From Bombyx mori (lineage: Eukaryota; Arthropoda; Insecta; Lepidoptera; Bombycidae): a stretch of 64,000 nucleotides of DNA. The position numbers and the translations under genes were made by a program. The DNA is taken from assembly GCF_030269925.1 (NCBI RefSeq), contig NC_085125.1, positions 1,084,501-1,148,500 of the forward strand. The letters run 5' to 3'. This document shows, one piece after another, positions 33,675 to 44,690 of the stretch (within the stretch, counting starts at the first letter, position 1; each line of letters opens with the position of its first letter). The notes beneath the pieces are model-generated. The model made no database searches. It saw only the letters and a program-made list of their open reading frames with translations, and had not been told where the DNA came from.

Positions 33675-36600
33675 GTTTACAGTTATTTCGCGATACAGAT
33701 AACGTATATAGTTGTTCAATGTATTATTTTACTTTATTTATCTGTATTCATACAATTCAGAGAATGAATCTATAGTACTTGTATGGGTTGAATAACCTAA
33801 AGAGTATATCTTTGTTTTTGTATTTTTTAGTTCATTTCTAAGTTTCGCTTGCAAATATTAGCACATAAAGCATGCTTATAGAATGTTTGTATTGAAACTA
33901 TAAAATACCTTTCAATGTGAATTCAGAGTGTATTGCAACTTTGATATGAGCCCACAACAGGTAGCTTCATATACTTAAAGAACAATTATAATTATCTATT
34001 CTATTAATGCATACTTTTGTCTGCCTAGTTTTAGTAACATGAACAAATTATTTTGTTTTTCTTCTGTGTATGAAAATTTTGAAGTATGCATATAGTATTA
34101 AATGATAGATTATGCCAACAGCATGTGCTTGGCTTCTGTCTCTGTGCAATATAAAACATGAACTGACCAAGTAACTATAAAATAAGCCTTAGAAAGCCTT
34201 ACAAAGATCTTTTTAATGAAAATATATTGATATAACAAAAAAAATTGAGGCGGGTAGGCATTGTACAACATAAGATATTTGATAGACATCACAACATCGA
34301 ATGTTATCACCCAGTAAAAGGATAGTAATGGAACTACATAACATACTTTGTAAAGCAATTAAAAGGTGAATGAAAGAGTGCATATCACATTAATTACATT
34401 CATACTCATAATGTTTATTTGCATATCATATACACTCAAAATATTAAAGATATTAATAAAAGTGTTAAAAGTTAAGTGTTCGATATTCTTTAATCAGCAT
34501 AACGAAAATTGTTAACTCTCAATAAGTAACACTACCATTAATAATGGTAACTATCAACAGACTTTCACAAATGACTTCCACGGTGATGGATTAATATTGT
34601 GTAACTGAAACCAAACTTGCCAAAATTAGAATTTGTAAAATTAGTGGTGGTTGGGTAGCTTGTGAGTTTGCACAGGTGGGTACACTAAGACCTTACCTAT
34701 TTCTGTCACAAAGTAGTACTGCATTTTGGTTAGAAAGAAGCTGTGGGGCAGCCATAGTTCTGTAGAACTGGGATTTAGAATTCCTGTTTCAAGGTGGGTG
34801 ATAGTATTTATGTTGTTGATGTCTATGGACTCTGGTAACTACTAAAATCAGGTGGGCTGTTAGCTCATTCACCAGTTTCGGCAAAAAAAAAACAATAACA
34901 ATGCTGTAAAATGTTTTAAATGTGTTTTTAATCAATTAGGATTTGCCACCGGTTCGAAGCAAAATCAAAAAGGACAAACCATTGGTAGCCAAAAAGAAAC
35001 AAGATAAGAGAATCTCTGCATCAGATTATCAGGCATGGGAGAAATTTGATGCTGTGAGTATGTATATAAGATAAATTTTGTGAAACACGTACCAACTGTA
35101 GTGATTAATGATAATGTTAAATTACTACGAATGGTATAGTTAACAAATGCATGTTGTAGTATGCTTAAACTTGCCAGATAATACTGGCTGCTTGTAACTG
35201 AACCACGTATTTATGTGGCAAATGAGAGTGTAACACTAATAACAGAAGAACATGTCTTATCAAAAGTACACTCTAATTTGCGTACAGATTTGTAGATTGT
35301 TTAGTATTTATTAATTATTCAATATGGGTATTGATGTGCCCCATATTGTTAAAATCCCAAAACCTAACCATCGGTGTGTTTGGATTTATTCAGGACAAAG
35401 CATGCAAAGACGTGGAGATTGCAGACATTGGTCCAGCTTCGTTAGACGGCAAGATGAGTCAGCAGGTGAAACAGGAGAAATTGAGAGAAGAGGCACAATA
35501 TGAGAAGGAGAGGGTAAGATATCGTAGTGTTTGTGCTAATGAAACTTGTACCATAATTACAATTACATTTCACAGCCATTACTTCTCTGCTAGTATGTAA
35601 AAGAAAATAGCTTTGATTACTTTAAAACTTAGTGCAAAATATTTTTTGCTTTCTTAAACTTATACTGTTTATTTAAATTATTTGAGCTCAAGCAGCTAAC
35701 TATAAATAGTAACAAGGGTTTAATTCAATGATATATCATATACTAACCTTATATCCTCTACTACTGCTTTGCAACAGAAATGGCAGAATTATTAATTAAT
35801 GTATGGAGGCTCCTGACACACTCTTCCACTATTTTGTTAAATTAAAATCTCAACCTAAAGTAATTGACTTGAAATTCTGTTTTGCAATTAATCGGAAATT
35901 TGCACTGGTCTCTGACAAAATGCCAAACATAACAGATACCATAATGTTTTGAGCGAAAGAATAGAAATAAATTTGCAAGTTTGACAATTACAGTGAAAAT
36001 TTTTATATTTCATTTAGTGTAAAATGTACCTTCTTCCTTTTCTCCACCTTATCCTACTAGATGGGGTTGGCACAGCTAATTTTTCTCTTCCATTCTCTTC
36101 TATCAGCCGTCATCTCAACACTCACTCCTCTCTCTCTCATATCGTCATTCACACCATGTCTTCTTCGATCCTCTTCCCCCTCTACCTTGCAATACCATTT
36201 CCATACATCTCCTAGTCACATGCATCTTCTCTCTATGCATCACATGTCCATACCACGCTAACCGTCCGCTCCTTAATTTGTTGCTTACCGGAGCCACTTT
36301 CACACTTCCTCTGAGATACTCATTCTTTATCTTGTCCATTCTTGTCACTCCACACATCCATCTCAACATTCGCATCTCTGCCGCATGCACTCCTCTTTCA
36401 TGCTTTACTGTGTATTTGTGTAAAATGTACCTATTAGATTTTACCTCATGTTGAACAGAGAGGGTTTTTATTTCTAGGGTAACACATTTGTGAAACAAGA
36501 GAAGTGGGATGAAGCAATATCGTGCTACAACAGAGCCATTGAACTCGTCAAAGATGATGCCATATACTTTGCTAATCGAGGGTTTTGTTACTTGAAGAAG

Positions 36601-39600
36601 GATAGGTAAGTTCAACATTTCAGAATGTATTTATGTATCGATATAAGATAATTCCAAAATTGAAAAGTGGTCCTTTAGCAGTGGAATAGGCAGCGGCTTG
36701 GCTCTGCCCCTGGCATTGCTAAAGTCCATGGGCGACGGTAACCACTCACCATCAGGTGGGCCGTATGCTCGTCTGCCTACAAGGGCAATAAAAAATAAAA
36801 TAAAAATGAGGGAAGGGGAAAGGTGAACTTTGTTTGATTAATTAAACTAGAGAGAATTTTGTGGCATGTTCACGGGTTTGAAGAAAATCTGCGTTATTTG
36901 CTCTTGCACCTGATAATAAAACGAACAATTTCGTCTATCACAAGGTGCTTCACTAAAGAGTGGAACCCATGCACTCAAATACATGGTCAATAAAGAATCA
37001 TTAAAATACTTGCTTTTTTAATTTACATTAATTATCCAAATAAAAAATTGACCTTGATAAAATCAAAAGTCTGCTTATTTATTGCCTCTAAGGCGGAAAA
37101 AAAATCGCCAGGTCAGCTAATTGACAATACCGAAATCGAAAGTATAATGAGAAAAAATGTATTGCGTGAAAGACGATATGTGTAAGAGGGGAGTGAGCAA
37201 AGAAATGGTATATGATAGAGGAGTGTGGAAGGGGAAAATATGTTGCGCCGAGCCCAGATGACTGGGAGAAGGGCAGGAGAATTATGATGAAAGTATAGGG
37301 CCTTCTAAAGTGAGGTATAAGTCCCCAAGATGCAGGCACATCACCATCGCCTTGATACACGTACGCTAGTTCCGTTTTACGTTTCCAGCCTTCACCAAGC
37401 AGAAGCGGACTGCACTGAAGCCCTTCGCCTCGACCCAACGTACGTGAAGGCGCTGCAACGCCGAGCCACCGCCCGGGAGAGGCTGGGCTCGCTGCGGTCG
37501 GCGTCCCAGGATCTCGCTCAAGTACTCCAGATTGAACCTCACAACAGCGCGGCTAGGAAACAGCTAGACGCCATAAGAGCTAGGATGGGGACAAAAGGGG
37601 TAAGTTTTTTTTTTTGGGCTCAGATGGGCAGATGCGCTCACGGCCTACCTCTAGGTCCATAGACACTCTAAGGAACGCTATGCCTTAAAACACAATGTCG
37701 AGGTCTCGACTTCATGGAATATGGATAGAGATCATCTACCCAACTTTGCTGTTAAAAAAAACTTGCCAAATGTGTGTCGGATCACATACAATAAAAAGTT
37801 CCATAGCTTGAACGAATAGTTAACATATTGAATTTGATAGCTTAGAGTAAATCTATTTATAAGCTGTGTATGTTTGGAAATTACTCTGAACTATAGTTCA
37901 CAAAAGACACATGAAGGAAGCTAATTAGCTATAACTATTTTCCAAATTTAAATTAAGTAGTAAAATGATACTTAGCTTTGCAGATTAAGCTTTAATTTGG
38001 CTTGAATTAATATTAAGTGAATATTATATATACATGTATAAATTATCTCTTTGTCGCTGATGCGAAAGGTTTACAATACAGCCTGTATTAAGCAGCCTTG
38101 GGTTAAAATTTGTGGATGAGAAAGTGTTGATCTTTAAGTCATTAATAAGATATTGGAAAGAAAAAAATATGTTTCAGACAAAATCAAAGTCATCACCGTT
38201 ATCTACTCCAATGATGGAAGCCAAACCGGTATCTCCAAAGTGCTCGGAACAAAAAATCGTGCAAGTGTCCAATGATGTCACTGAGCAGCAAGAACCTATT
38301 GTGGATACTTGGAGGGAAGGAGTGGGTGAAGCAATTACTGTATTGAAGCCAGTGAAGAAACCACCACATTTGAGATCTAAGGTAGGCTTGATTTAGTTTT
38401 ATTATGAAAAAAATATATTATAATGTAATTATTGAAATTGAACAACAGGAGCCTGTAGAAATCACAATGTTTTTTGTTGTTGATCATCATGAAAGATAAA
38501 GGATCAATGTATTCACCCTACTTCTTATACTATCACAAGTGATTTACAAGACCGATGACCCCAAAATGATGATGCAATAATTACCTCTAGAACTTATTAA
38601 GATCTTATTTAGTTACAAAACAATCATACTATCTTTATCTCAGAAATATCTTAACTATACTGGTGGTTTGGGGTATTGTCTCTTATCGTAAGCTCTCGGG
38701 TTGTTACAGGCATCATGCCTTCCACATAGAAGAAGGGACAGTCTTGTATAATGTCTTGTAACTTTAAATGCAATATGACTTCTTTCGTCTCTCAGGGTGG
38801 GTTATGTTGTCTGTATACGCATATCACTGTATACCACTTGACACTAGGTAATTACACTCTTTGGACATAATAGCAATAAAAATAAACATAAAATAATTCT
38901 GATATATTGTGTGTCATTGTCTCTATAAAGCCTACTTATGTAAATATGTTTGTCTCTTTTTAATCTCTCTTTTTCATTGTGCCTTTTATGTGTTTCATCT
39001 GGTTTCAAAATGTAAGTGATAAAAATATCACATATAATAATACATTTTTTCTTACTAAGCGAGTTCGAGTGGTTGACATCTGTGCTCATGTAGATATCAT
39101 CAAGTCTGGTCTGTGTCTTGTAAGAGATATTTGGTATTGGGGATCAAGTTTTGAGGTTCACGGGTTGAGTGCAGGTGTCTTGTTTTTTTACATATATACT
39201 AGCGACCCGCCCTCGCTTCGCTTCGGAAACATTAAATTTTATTATTGAGTAGTTGAGTCCCGCGGTTATTGTCATATCGCGGGTGACGCCGCGAGGTGAA
39301 GCTAGTCTAAAAAAGTAGCCTAAGTTACTCCTTTTATCATCAGCTACCTGTCAGTGAAAGTCCCGTCAAAATCGGTCCAGCCGTTCCAGAGATTAGCCGG
39401 AACAAACAGACAGACAGACAAAAATTGTAAAAAATGTTATTTTGGTGTATGTACCGCACATATATTCATATGCATGTAATAAAAAGCGGTTATTTCAGAC
39501 ACAACACAACAGACACTCCAATTTTTTTATATGTATAGATATATATTACTATCTGCACAACATAATAGGAATCACTTGGAATGAGGTCACCGTATGTAAT

Positions 39601-41870
39601 TTATCCATTTATAAAAGCATTCTACTTAATTGATTAAAAACTTTTTTCAGAGGCAACTTAAAACGATTCCAATTCACGAGATACAATTGGGTAAGACAAC
39701 AGAGAAGTTATTGTCTCATCTAAATTTAATAGAGAACGAGGTAAATCAGCCCGATGAAACAGTTAACAATGAATCGAATAAAACTGGAACAGTCAACGAT
39801 AAGGGTGCAGGTGACATATCTAGTCCTGAGTCGGTGAAGTTGATATCGGAGGCAGTGGCTACGGAGAAGGATGTGCAGAAACTGGTGGCGCCCGTCAATA
39901 GTGTTCAGTTCATGTCCCAGTGGAAGTACCTCAAAGGTCAAGACGAGATCAGAAGCTATTATTTGAGTGTGAGTCGTCTTCTTTTTTTTTTAGAGATTTT
40001 ATGACCTGGTTATATTATTTGAGTGTGAGTCGTCTTCTTTTTTTTTTTAGAGATTTTATGACCTGGTTATTACGACCTTTAGGTCAGGTCTTATTTTGAT
40101 TTACATTCTTATTTTTATGGAAAATGATAATATGGAGTGAAATGAAATGAAGACGATTAAACGTTTCAAACGGCCGTCTGGTGTAGTGGTAAGTGACATG
40201 GTCACTACACAAGGGGGTCGCGGGTTCGAATCCCGCCAAGGGAAGATATTTGTATGATAAATATAAATGTCTTTCCAGGGTTATGTGTGTATATTAAATA
40301 TATGTATGTGTATAATAAAAATATTATATTTATTTCCGTTATCTGGTACTTGTAACACAAGTTCTTTACGAACTTAGCACGGGACCAGTTAACGTGGCGT
40401 GATTGTTAGTAAATATTTATATTTATATTTATTTATATTTATATTAATTTGGGACATTAATCAACTGGGAAATTAAATGAAATGGGATGAGATGATATGG
40501 GATGAAATATATAATCTCAGTAAAATGGTGGTCATTTACGGAGATTTTTTCAGTGGACTTTTTGGAGGGTCATTTCAGGTTTCATTTTCCCACATTTGTG
40601 CACTTTCACAGATACTAAACAGTTAATAAACCACCGTTATTACACATTTAAACCTGAACAAACACTAAATAGACAAAATAAAGCTTAACTTCACGCGTTC
40701 CCGCCAAAAAGTCCCAAGTGTTTTTTCTTAAGACCGTGTTGCCAGACTCCGATCACAAAAGTTGCGTTCCGTGGCAGGCTTTAAAAAAAAATTGACAACC
40801 CTGGAATCAGATGACGTGTTGTGCCGCAGATCATAGAGCCGTCCCGGATACCGTCGATGTTCGCGAACGCTCTGGAGAGCGACGTACTGTCGGAGCTCAT
40901 CCGCGCGCTGCACGACCACGCGCCCAGCTTCCGCCACAGAACAGTCGCGGCCTACCTCACGGCGCTCACCCAAGTCAAGAGGTTCTCAGCGCTGGCGATG
41001 TTTCTCTCCGCCGCCGATAAGCGACGTGAGTCCGCGGCCCCAATAAGGCCCATTTTCCAGTTCCATTTGAAGTCGTCGTGGTCTAAAGGATAAAACGTCC
41101 GGTGCATTCGTGTTGAGCGATGCACCCGTGTTCGAATCCCACAGGCGGGTACCTATTTTTCTAATGAAATACGTACTTCACAAATGTTCACGATTGACTT
41201 CCACGGTGAAGGAATAGCATCGTGTTATAAAAATCAAACCCGCAAAATTTTATAATTTGCGTAAATACTGATGGTAGGACCTCTTGTGAGTTTGCGCGGA
41301 TAGGTATCACCGCCCTGCCTATTTCTGCCGTGAAGCAGTAATGCGTTTCGGTTTGAAGGGTGGGGCAGCCGTTGTAACTATACTTGATACCTTAGAACTT
41401 ATATCTCAAGGTGGGTGGCGCATTTACGTTGTAGATGTCTATAGGCTCCAGTAACCACTTAACCCGTCCCCGTCGAACCCGTCGCTTGCGACGAAGGGCT
41501 CAAAGAGCGAATTAACCCATAGACACAGCCCACTGAGTTTCTCGCCGGATCTTCTCAGTGGGTCGCGTTTCCGATCCGGTGGTAGAATCTGCGAAGCACT
41601 ACTCTTGCTAGGATCAGTGTTAGCAACACTCCGGTTTGAGCCCCGTGAGCTCACCTACACACGTTAGGGTGAAGCTGAAATAGCCTCTCAAGTCTATTTC
41701 AGCTTGTAGCACAGAGATTAGGTAGAAAAAAAAATTCAAGCTTAAGTCGATAAAATAATAATAATTGTGTTGAAATTACAGATCTAAAAAATCTATTGGA
41801 GTACTGTAGGAACGAAGAGAAGTGCAGCGAGCAAGATATCGCCGAGCTAACGGAAAAGTATGAACTATGA
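33540..41870 (+). CDS. RPAP3: RPAP3 / spaghetti homologue, R2TP co-chaperone subunit, nine exons
   Basis: RPAP3 is a cytoplasmic scaffold that links Hsp90/Hsp70 to the PIH1D1-RUVBL1/2 (R2TP) complex, which assembles RNA polymerase II, snoRNPs and PIKK kinases. Exons are 33540-33674, 34940-35053, 35394-35513, 36478-36605, 37389-37599, 38178-38381, 39651-39968, 40830-41025 and 41782-41870. All junctions are GT/AG with matching phases and the product is 504 residues, close to the fly protein and shorter than the human one. Residues 1-45 resemble the RPAP3 N-terminus. Residues about 115-236 are a TPR block that keeps the carboxylate-clamp residues (K and N in EKERGN, N in FANRG, K and R in VKALQRR). 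Residues about 385-504 match the RPAP3 C-terminal domain. Only one TPR block is visible, whereas vertebrate RPAP3 has two. The start is the ATG at the homologous N-terminus. Confidence 0.95.
34560..34892 (+). repeat. Old, diverged Bm1 (RPAP3 intron 1)
   Basis: The order of Bm1 blocks is kept ('gacttccacggtgatgg', 'gtgagtttgcacaggtggg', 'atgtctatggactctggtaa') but many positions differ, so it is clearly older than other copies. Confidence 0.72.
34940..35053 (+). CDS. RPAP3: RPAP3 exon 2 (residues 46-83)
   Basis: The acceptor is ATCAATTAG and the donor is GCT|GTGAGT. It encodes the basic DLPPVR...KKK segment and the conserved SDYQAWEKFD motif that precedes the TPR block. Confidence 0.93.
35394..35513 (+). 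CDS. RPAP3: RPAP3 exon 3 (residues 84-123)
   Basis: The acceptor is TTTATTCAG and the donor is AGG|GTAAGA. It is a charged helical linker leading into the first TPR; EKER is followed by GN in exon 4. Confidence 0.93.
36030..36420 (-). mobile_element. RTE-type retrotransposon fragment (RPAP3 intron 3)
   Basis: Minus strand: EMRMLRWMCGVTRMDKIKN and GRLAWYGHVMHREK ... RRCMEMVLQGRGG. This is the conserved tail after the reverse transcriptase in RTE-like LINEs. It lies next to exon 4, whose antisense extends the same frame. Confidence 0.8.
36478..36605 (+). CDS. RPAP3: RPAP3 exon 4 (TPR1 and start of TPR2)
   Basis: The acceptor is ATTTCTAG and the donor is AG|GTAAGT, ending in phase 2. It encodes the first TPR (GNTF...WDEAISCYNRAI) and the start of the second (FANRGFCYL). 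Confidence 0.95.
36685..36800 (+). repeat. Short retroposon, family S (RPAP3 intron 4)
   Basis: 'aggcagcggcttggctctgc' to 'ctacaagggcaataaaaaat'. Confidence 0.72.
37110..37295 (+). mobile_element. RTE-type element 3' fragment (RPAP3 intron 4)
   Basis: Plus strand reads CKRGVSKEMVYDRGVWKGK then CAEPR and a stop, the extreme C-terminus of an RTE-type ORF. It ends about 95 bp before exon 5. Confidence 0.65.
37389..37599 (+). CDS. RPAP3: RPAP3 exon 5 (TPR2-TPR3)
   Basis: The acceptor is CGTTTCCAG and the donor is GGG|GTAAGT. It holds the AEADCTEALRLDP helix of TPR2 and all of TPR3 (YVKALQRRATA...). It is noticeably richer in G and C than the surrounding introns. Confidence 0.95.
38178..38381 (+). 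CDS. RPAP3: RPAP3 exon 6 (linker, residues 237-304)
   Basis: The acceptor is ATGTTTCAG and the donor is AAG|GTAGGC. It encodes a low-complexity Ser/Pro/Lys-rich linker between the TPR block and the C-terminal domain. Confidence 0.88.
39199..39537 (-). mobile_element. Helitron-like element, family D (RPAP3 intron 6)
   Basis: Plus strand starts CTAGCGACCCGCCCTCGC and ends 'tatgtataga'. It carries the paired 'cccgcggttattgtcatatc' block and '(cagacaga)n'. Confidence 0.65.
39651..39968 (+). CDS. RPAP3: RPAP3 exon 7 (linker and start of C-terminal domain)
   Basis: The acceptor is CTTTTTTCAG and the donor is AGT|GTGAGT. It ends with QFMSQWKYLKGQDEI, the start of the RPAP3 C-terminal domain. The donor is duplicated 56 bp downstream; using the second copy would read into a TGA at 40002. 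Confidence 0.93.
39963..40074 (+). repeat. 56-bp tandem duplication across the RPAP3 exon 7 donor
   Basis: Two copies of 'attatttgagtgtgagtcgt...gacctggttat' follow each other with a 56-bp shift and differ only by one T in a T-run. Each contains AGT|GTGAGT, so the 5' splice site is doubled (39969 and 40025). Confidence 0.88.
39990..40735 (-). repeat. Repeat F, inverted copy (RPAP3 intron 7), split by a SINE
   Basis: Blocks 'gacctttaggtcaggtctta', 'ggagtgaaatgaaatgaaga', 'aatggtggtcatttacggag' and 'cccacatttgtgcactttc' occur in reverse order and complement at 42195-43075. The tRNA-derived SINE at 40171 interrupts it. Confidence 0.72.
40171..40445 (+). repeat. tRNA-derived SINE, family T (copy 2, RPAP3 intron 7)
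   Basis: Head 'cggccgtctggtgtagtggt ... ggttcgaatcccgcc', then the shared tail ending in (atatttat)n. It is not a working tRNA: the arms do not form a full cloverleaf with acceptor stem, and the tail is repeated in other copies. Confidence 0.8.
40830..41025 (+). CDS. RPAP3: RPAP3 exon 8 (core of C-terminal domain)
   Basis: The acceptor is GTGCCGCAG and the donor is CGAC|GTGAGT. It begins IIEPSRIPSMF and contains LTQVKRFSALAMFLS, both well conserved in RPAP3. It is GC-rich, and a Bm1 copy starts 46 bp past its donor. Confidence 0.95.
41071..41462 (+). repeat. Bm1 SINE with head, 3'-truncated (RPAP3 intron 8)
   Basis: Has the complete tRNA-like head and most of the body but stops at 'cagtaaccacttaa', lacking the final ~40 bp and A-tail, and is joined directly to the next element. 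Confidence 0.88.
41463..41735 (+). mobile_element. Jockey-type element 3' UTR (RPAP3 intron 8)
   Basis: 'cccgtccccgtcgaacccgt' through 'ggtagaatctgcgaagcac' to 'ttaggtagaaaaaaaaa'. It lies about 45 bp before the exon 9 acceptor. Confidence 0.78.
41782..41870 (+). CDS. RPAP3: RPAP3 exon 9 (terminal)
   Basis: The acceptor is GAAATTACAG and the stop is TGA at 41868-41870. It encodes the final helices (LKNLLEYCRNEE...LTEKYEL), which align with the end of human RPAP3. Confidence 0.93.
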
Positions 41871-41896
41871 AACGGTGTTGTGTAGTTAATTATATT

Positions 41897-41902
41897 AATA
41901 AA
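41897..41902 (+). terminator. Poly(A) signal of the RPAP3 homologue
   Basis: AATAAA lies 27 bp past the stop codon and is followed within about 20-30 bp by T-rich sequence, so the 3' UTR is probably very short. Confidence 0.7.
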
Positions 41903-42194
41903 GTTAAATATTGTTTTTCGTTTTATTCACTTAAATAAATATTGGTGCCTTCTGAACTATTTCATTGAATTATTTATAATTAAAATAAAAAATTGACATG
42001 CGACATACTGCCATCATCGACTTGCTAACGATATGCTTCTAGTATTTTTTTGTTGAGGCCTTGAGAAATGAAGTCAGAAAGTTATATTTCTGACGTGAAG
42101 CAGTAATGCGTTTCTTAAATTCTACATAACGGCCATTTCAGCCTTCAAGCTGCAAAAATTAAATTGCGGAAAGAAATGGTAATCTGTGCGAATT

Positions 42195-42640
42195 ATTTTT
42201 GTCTTACTGTTTGAGTACATTTTGCGGGAACACGAGAAGTGAAGTGTAATTTGTTTTATTTTGTCTATTTAGTGTTTCTTCGGGTTTAAATTTGTAATGA
42301 TGGTGGTTTATTAACTGTTTAATATCTGTGAAAGTGCACAAATGTGGGAAAATGAAACAAAGCCGCTGGACGTAACTTCTCGGGATTCTCCAAAAAGTCC
42401 ACTGAAAAAATCTTATTAAATGACCACCATTTCACTGAGATTATATTTCATCCCATATCATCTCATTTCTTTTCATTTAATTTCATCCCAGTTGATTAAT
42501 GTCTCAAATTAATCATCTTCATTTCATTTCACTCCATAATATATTTTTTCTTAAAAATATGAATATAAATTAAAATAAGACATGACTTAAAGGTCTCAGT
42601 TACCAGGTCATAAAATCCCTTAAAAAAAATCTTACTGTTT
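42195..42640 (+). repeat. Repeat F, copy 2
   Basis: 'cttactgtttgagtacattt' then 'gcgggaacacgagaagtgaa', the cattt-rich middle, and 'gtctcagttaccaggtcata'. Direct repeat with 42655-43075; inverted relative to 39990-40735. Confidence 0.72.
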
Positions 42641-42654
42641 GACAAATAAGATAT

Positions 42655-43075
42655 GACCTAAAGGTCTATGTCACCAGATCATTAAAAAAAACTTACTGTT
42701 TGAGGACTTTTTGGTGGGAACGCGAGGAGTGAAGTTGCGTGATTTGTTTTATTTTGTCTATTTGGTGTTTCTTCAGGTTTAAATGTGCAATAGCGGTGGT
42801 CTATTAGTACCTGTGCTAGTAAATGTGGGAAAATGAAACAAAGTCTCAGTAAATGACCACCATTTCACGGAGATTATATTTCATCCGATGCCGTCTCATC
42901 TCATTTCGTTTTCATTTCATTTCATCCCATGCCATTCATATTAATCAACTTCATTTCATTTCATAATATCATTTTTCATATAAAAAAGTTTTCATTAAAT
43001 TAAGACTTGAACTAAAGGTCTTAGTTACCACGTCATAAAATGCCTTAAAAAATCTTACTGTTTGAGCGTAACTTT
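42655..43075 (+). repeat. Repeat F, copy 3
   Basis: 'gacctaaaggtctatgtcac' then 'ggtgggaacgcgaggagtg', ending 'gtcttagttaccacgtcata'. Shorter in the middle than copy 2. Confidence 0.7.
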
Positions 43076-43904
43076 ATCCGACTACTTTCTTAGACTTAGT
43101 GGCAACCATTAAGTTTAGCATCCAAGTCTGGCCCCAAACTTTCTGTAACGGACGTGACGTCGGCTGCCATGGCCTGCCACCAGCCAAAGCTAACCAAGGG
43201 GGCATAGTGTTAATAAAACAAGCCTTGCCAGCCGTTTCCACCCGCTTTTTGCTTTTTCTCACAAATATAAGAACTTGTCTCGTTAAGCTGTTGTTTTTTC
43301 TATCGCATCATTTACTACACCACTCAAGTCTTATCTGCACGCAGACACAAAAGATGCTGATTAGGGTCGAGTCTAATTAGTCGACTGGACGATGTAATTC
43401 AGTTAGTTTTTAAATTATAAGTCTCAGCTTGCAAATGTTAGATGAACATTGTAGGAGATACGTAAGAATAATTAAAAATATATATTTTATTTTATTCCGA
43501 AATATGGTTATCTAGTTAATGTATTTACGGGTGTTAAGGCGTAATGTAATCTCGCACTGGTAGTGCATTCTGAATTCAATGGTGAATACTACTGTTATAC
43601 TATATAATCGAGACCTCGTCTCTCAGAGTGGGTCGCGGCAATCGCGCTGTGAGCTCCGGTAGCCACTCATCAATAAAAAGGTGGAATGTATCCTGGATCT
43701 GCATCGCGGCAGAATTACGCGCAGAGTTAGTATCGGTGTGGGCTTTTTTTACGGGTTTTGTTTTATTAAACGATGTTATTTCTTTGTCGGGGTAATTATT
43801 TGTGAGCATCGTGCTGAATATATACTTATTATTAGCATAAAGCCGTGATTGTGCCAATCCGATAGCTAGTATTGCAATGTATCAGATTTCTACGTACCTA
43901 CACC

Positions 43905-44105
43905 TTTTGTTTTCCTACCTATTCTAGTGACCTCGAGGGGTCATAGTAGATTCAATGAACAAGTAGGTGAGCTCACGGGGCTCTAACCTGGTGACATTGC
44001 TAACATTAGCCTTAGCAAGAGCAGTGTTTCGTAGAATCTACCACCGGAACGGAAACGCGACCCGCTGAGAAGATCCGGCGAGAAACTCCGTGGATAATGT
44101 TTGTG
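43905..44105 (-). mobile_element. Jockey-type element 3' UTR
   Basis: Reverse complement with 'ttttcctacctattctagtg', 'gtttcgtagaatctaccacc' and 'ggcgagaaactccgtgg'. Confidence 0.7.
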
Positions 44106-44411
44106 GGTTGTACACCTCACTGGATTATGGTCGTGGCAAAAAAATAATCAAACGGGATTAAAATTAAAACGCCAGCCAAAAAACCACGACTTTACGTTAA
44201 TTCTGATTTTTTTTAGCACCACATTAAATTATAGTTTAACACGATAATTGCATCCCTCGCCTAATACACGTGTACAAAATGTTCTAATTTGTAACCGGAT
44301 TTATGAACGTATTTACAGCAATCAATTTCATTTTAATTTCTTTACTGAAAGAACTAGTTACCCCTACTTCATCCGTGTTATTTTGCAACGGTAAGTCTCA
44401 GTTATGAAACA

Positions 44412-44690
44412 TAGTTACTCATAACGTGTCATGTGTCGCGGCGGAGTGACGACTCAGTTGAGCGTCTTGTGGTGCAAGGCATGATAGAGGGTACAAGACC
44501 GCGCGGCAGATCACCGTTACGATGGACCGACCAAATAAAGGCAGTTCTAAACGGTCCCGTCAACGAGTGCACAAGAAGGGCCGCGGTACGCGAGGAATGG
44601 CGATGTCTTGTGAAGCGCACCACCAACCGAAGTGATGACCACGACCACTCTGCCAAGGGTGCATGCGACTGAGAAGAAGAAGAACTCATA
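44412..44690 (+). mobile_element. Non-LTR retrotransposon C-terminal fragment
   Basis: Reads SVERLVVQGMIEGTRPRGRS, RWTDQIKAVLNGPVNECTRR and EEWRCLVKR, then stops and ends in gaagaagaagaa. The tail type and position match the fragment at 7081-7309, though the sequence is a different subfamily. Confidence 0.75.

Noticed and set aside
36145..36618. Minus-strand open frame of 157 residues as a gene
   Set aside because: It combines an RTE-type retrotransposon fragment with the antisense of RPAP3 exon 4.
39630..40004. RPAP3 exon 7 extended past 39968
   Set aside because: The extension reads through the donor into T-rich repeat sequence and stops; the C-terminal domain continues at 40830 in phase with the 39968 donor.
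40171..40240. tRNA gene candidates (also 8180-8253, 49814-49885 and 10010-10080)
   Set aside because: They have B-box sequences but no complete cloverleaf with acceptor stem, and each is fused to a SINE-type tail, in three cases the same one.
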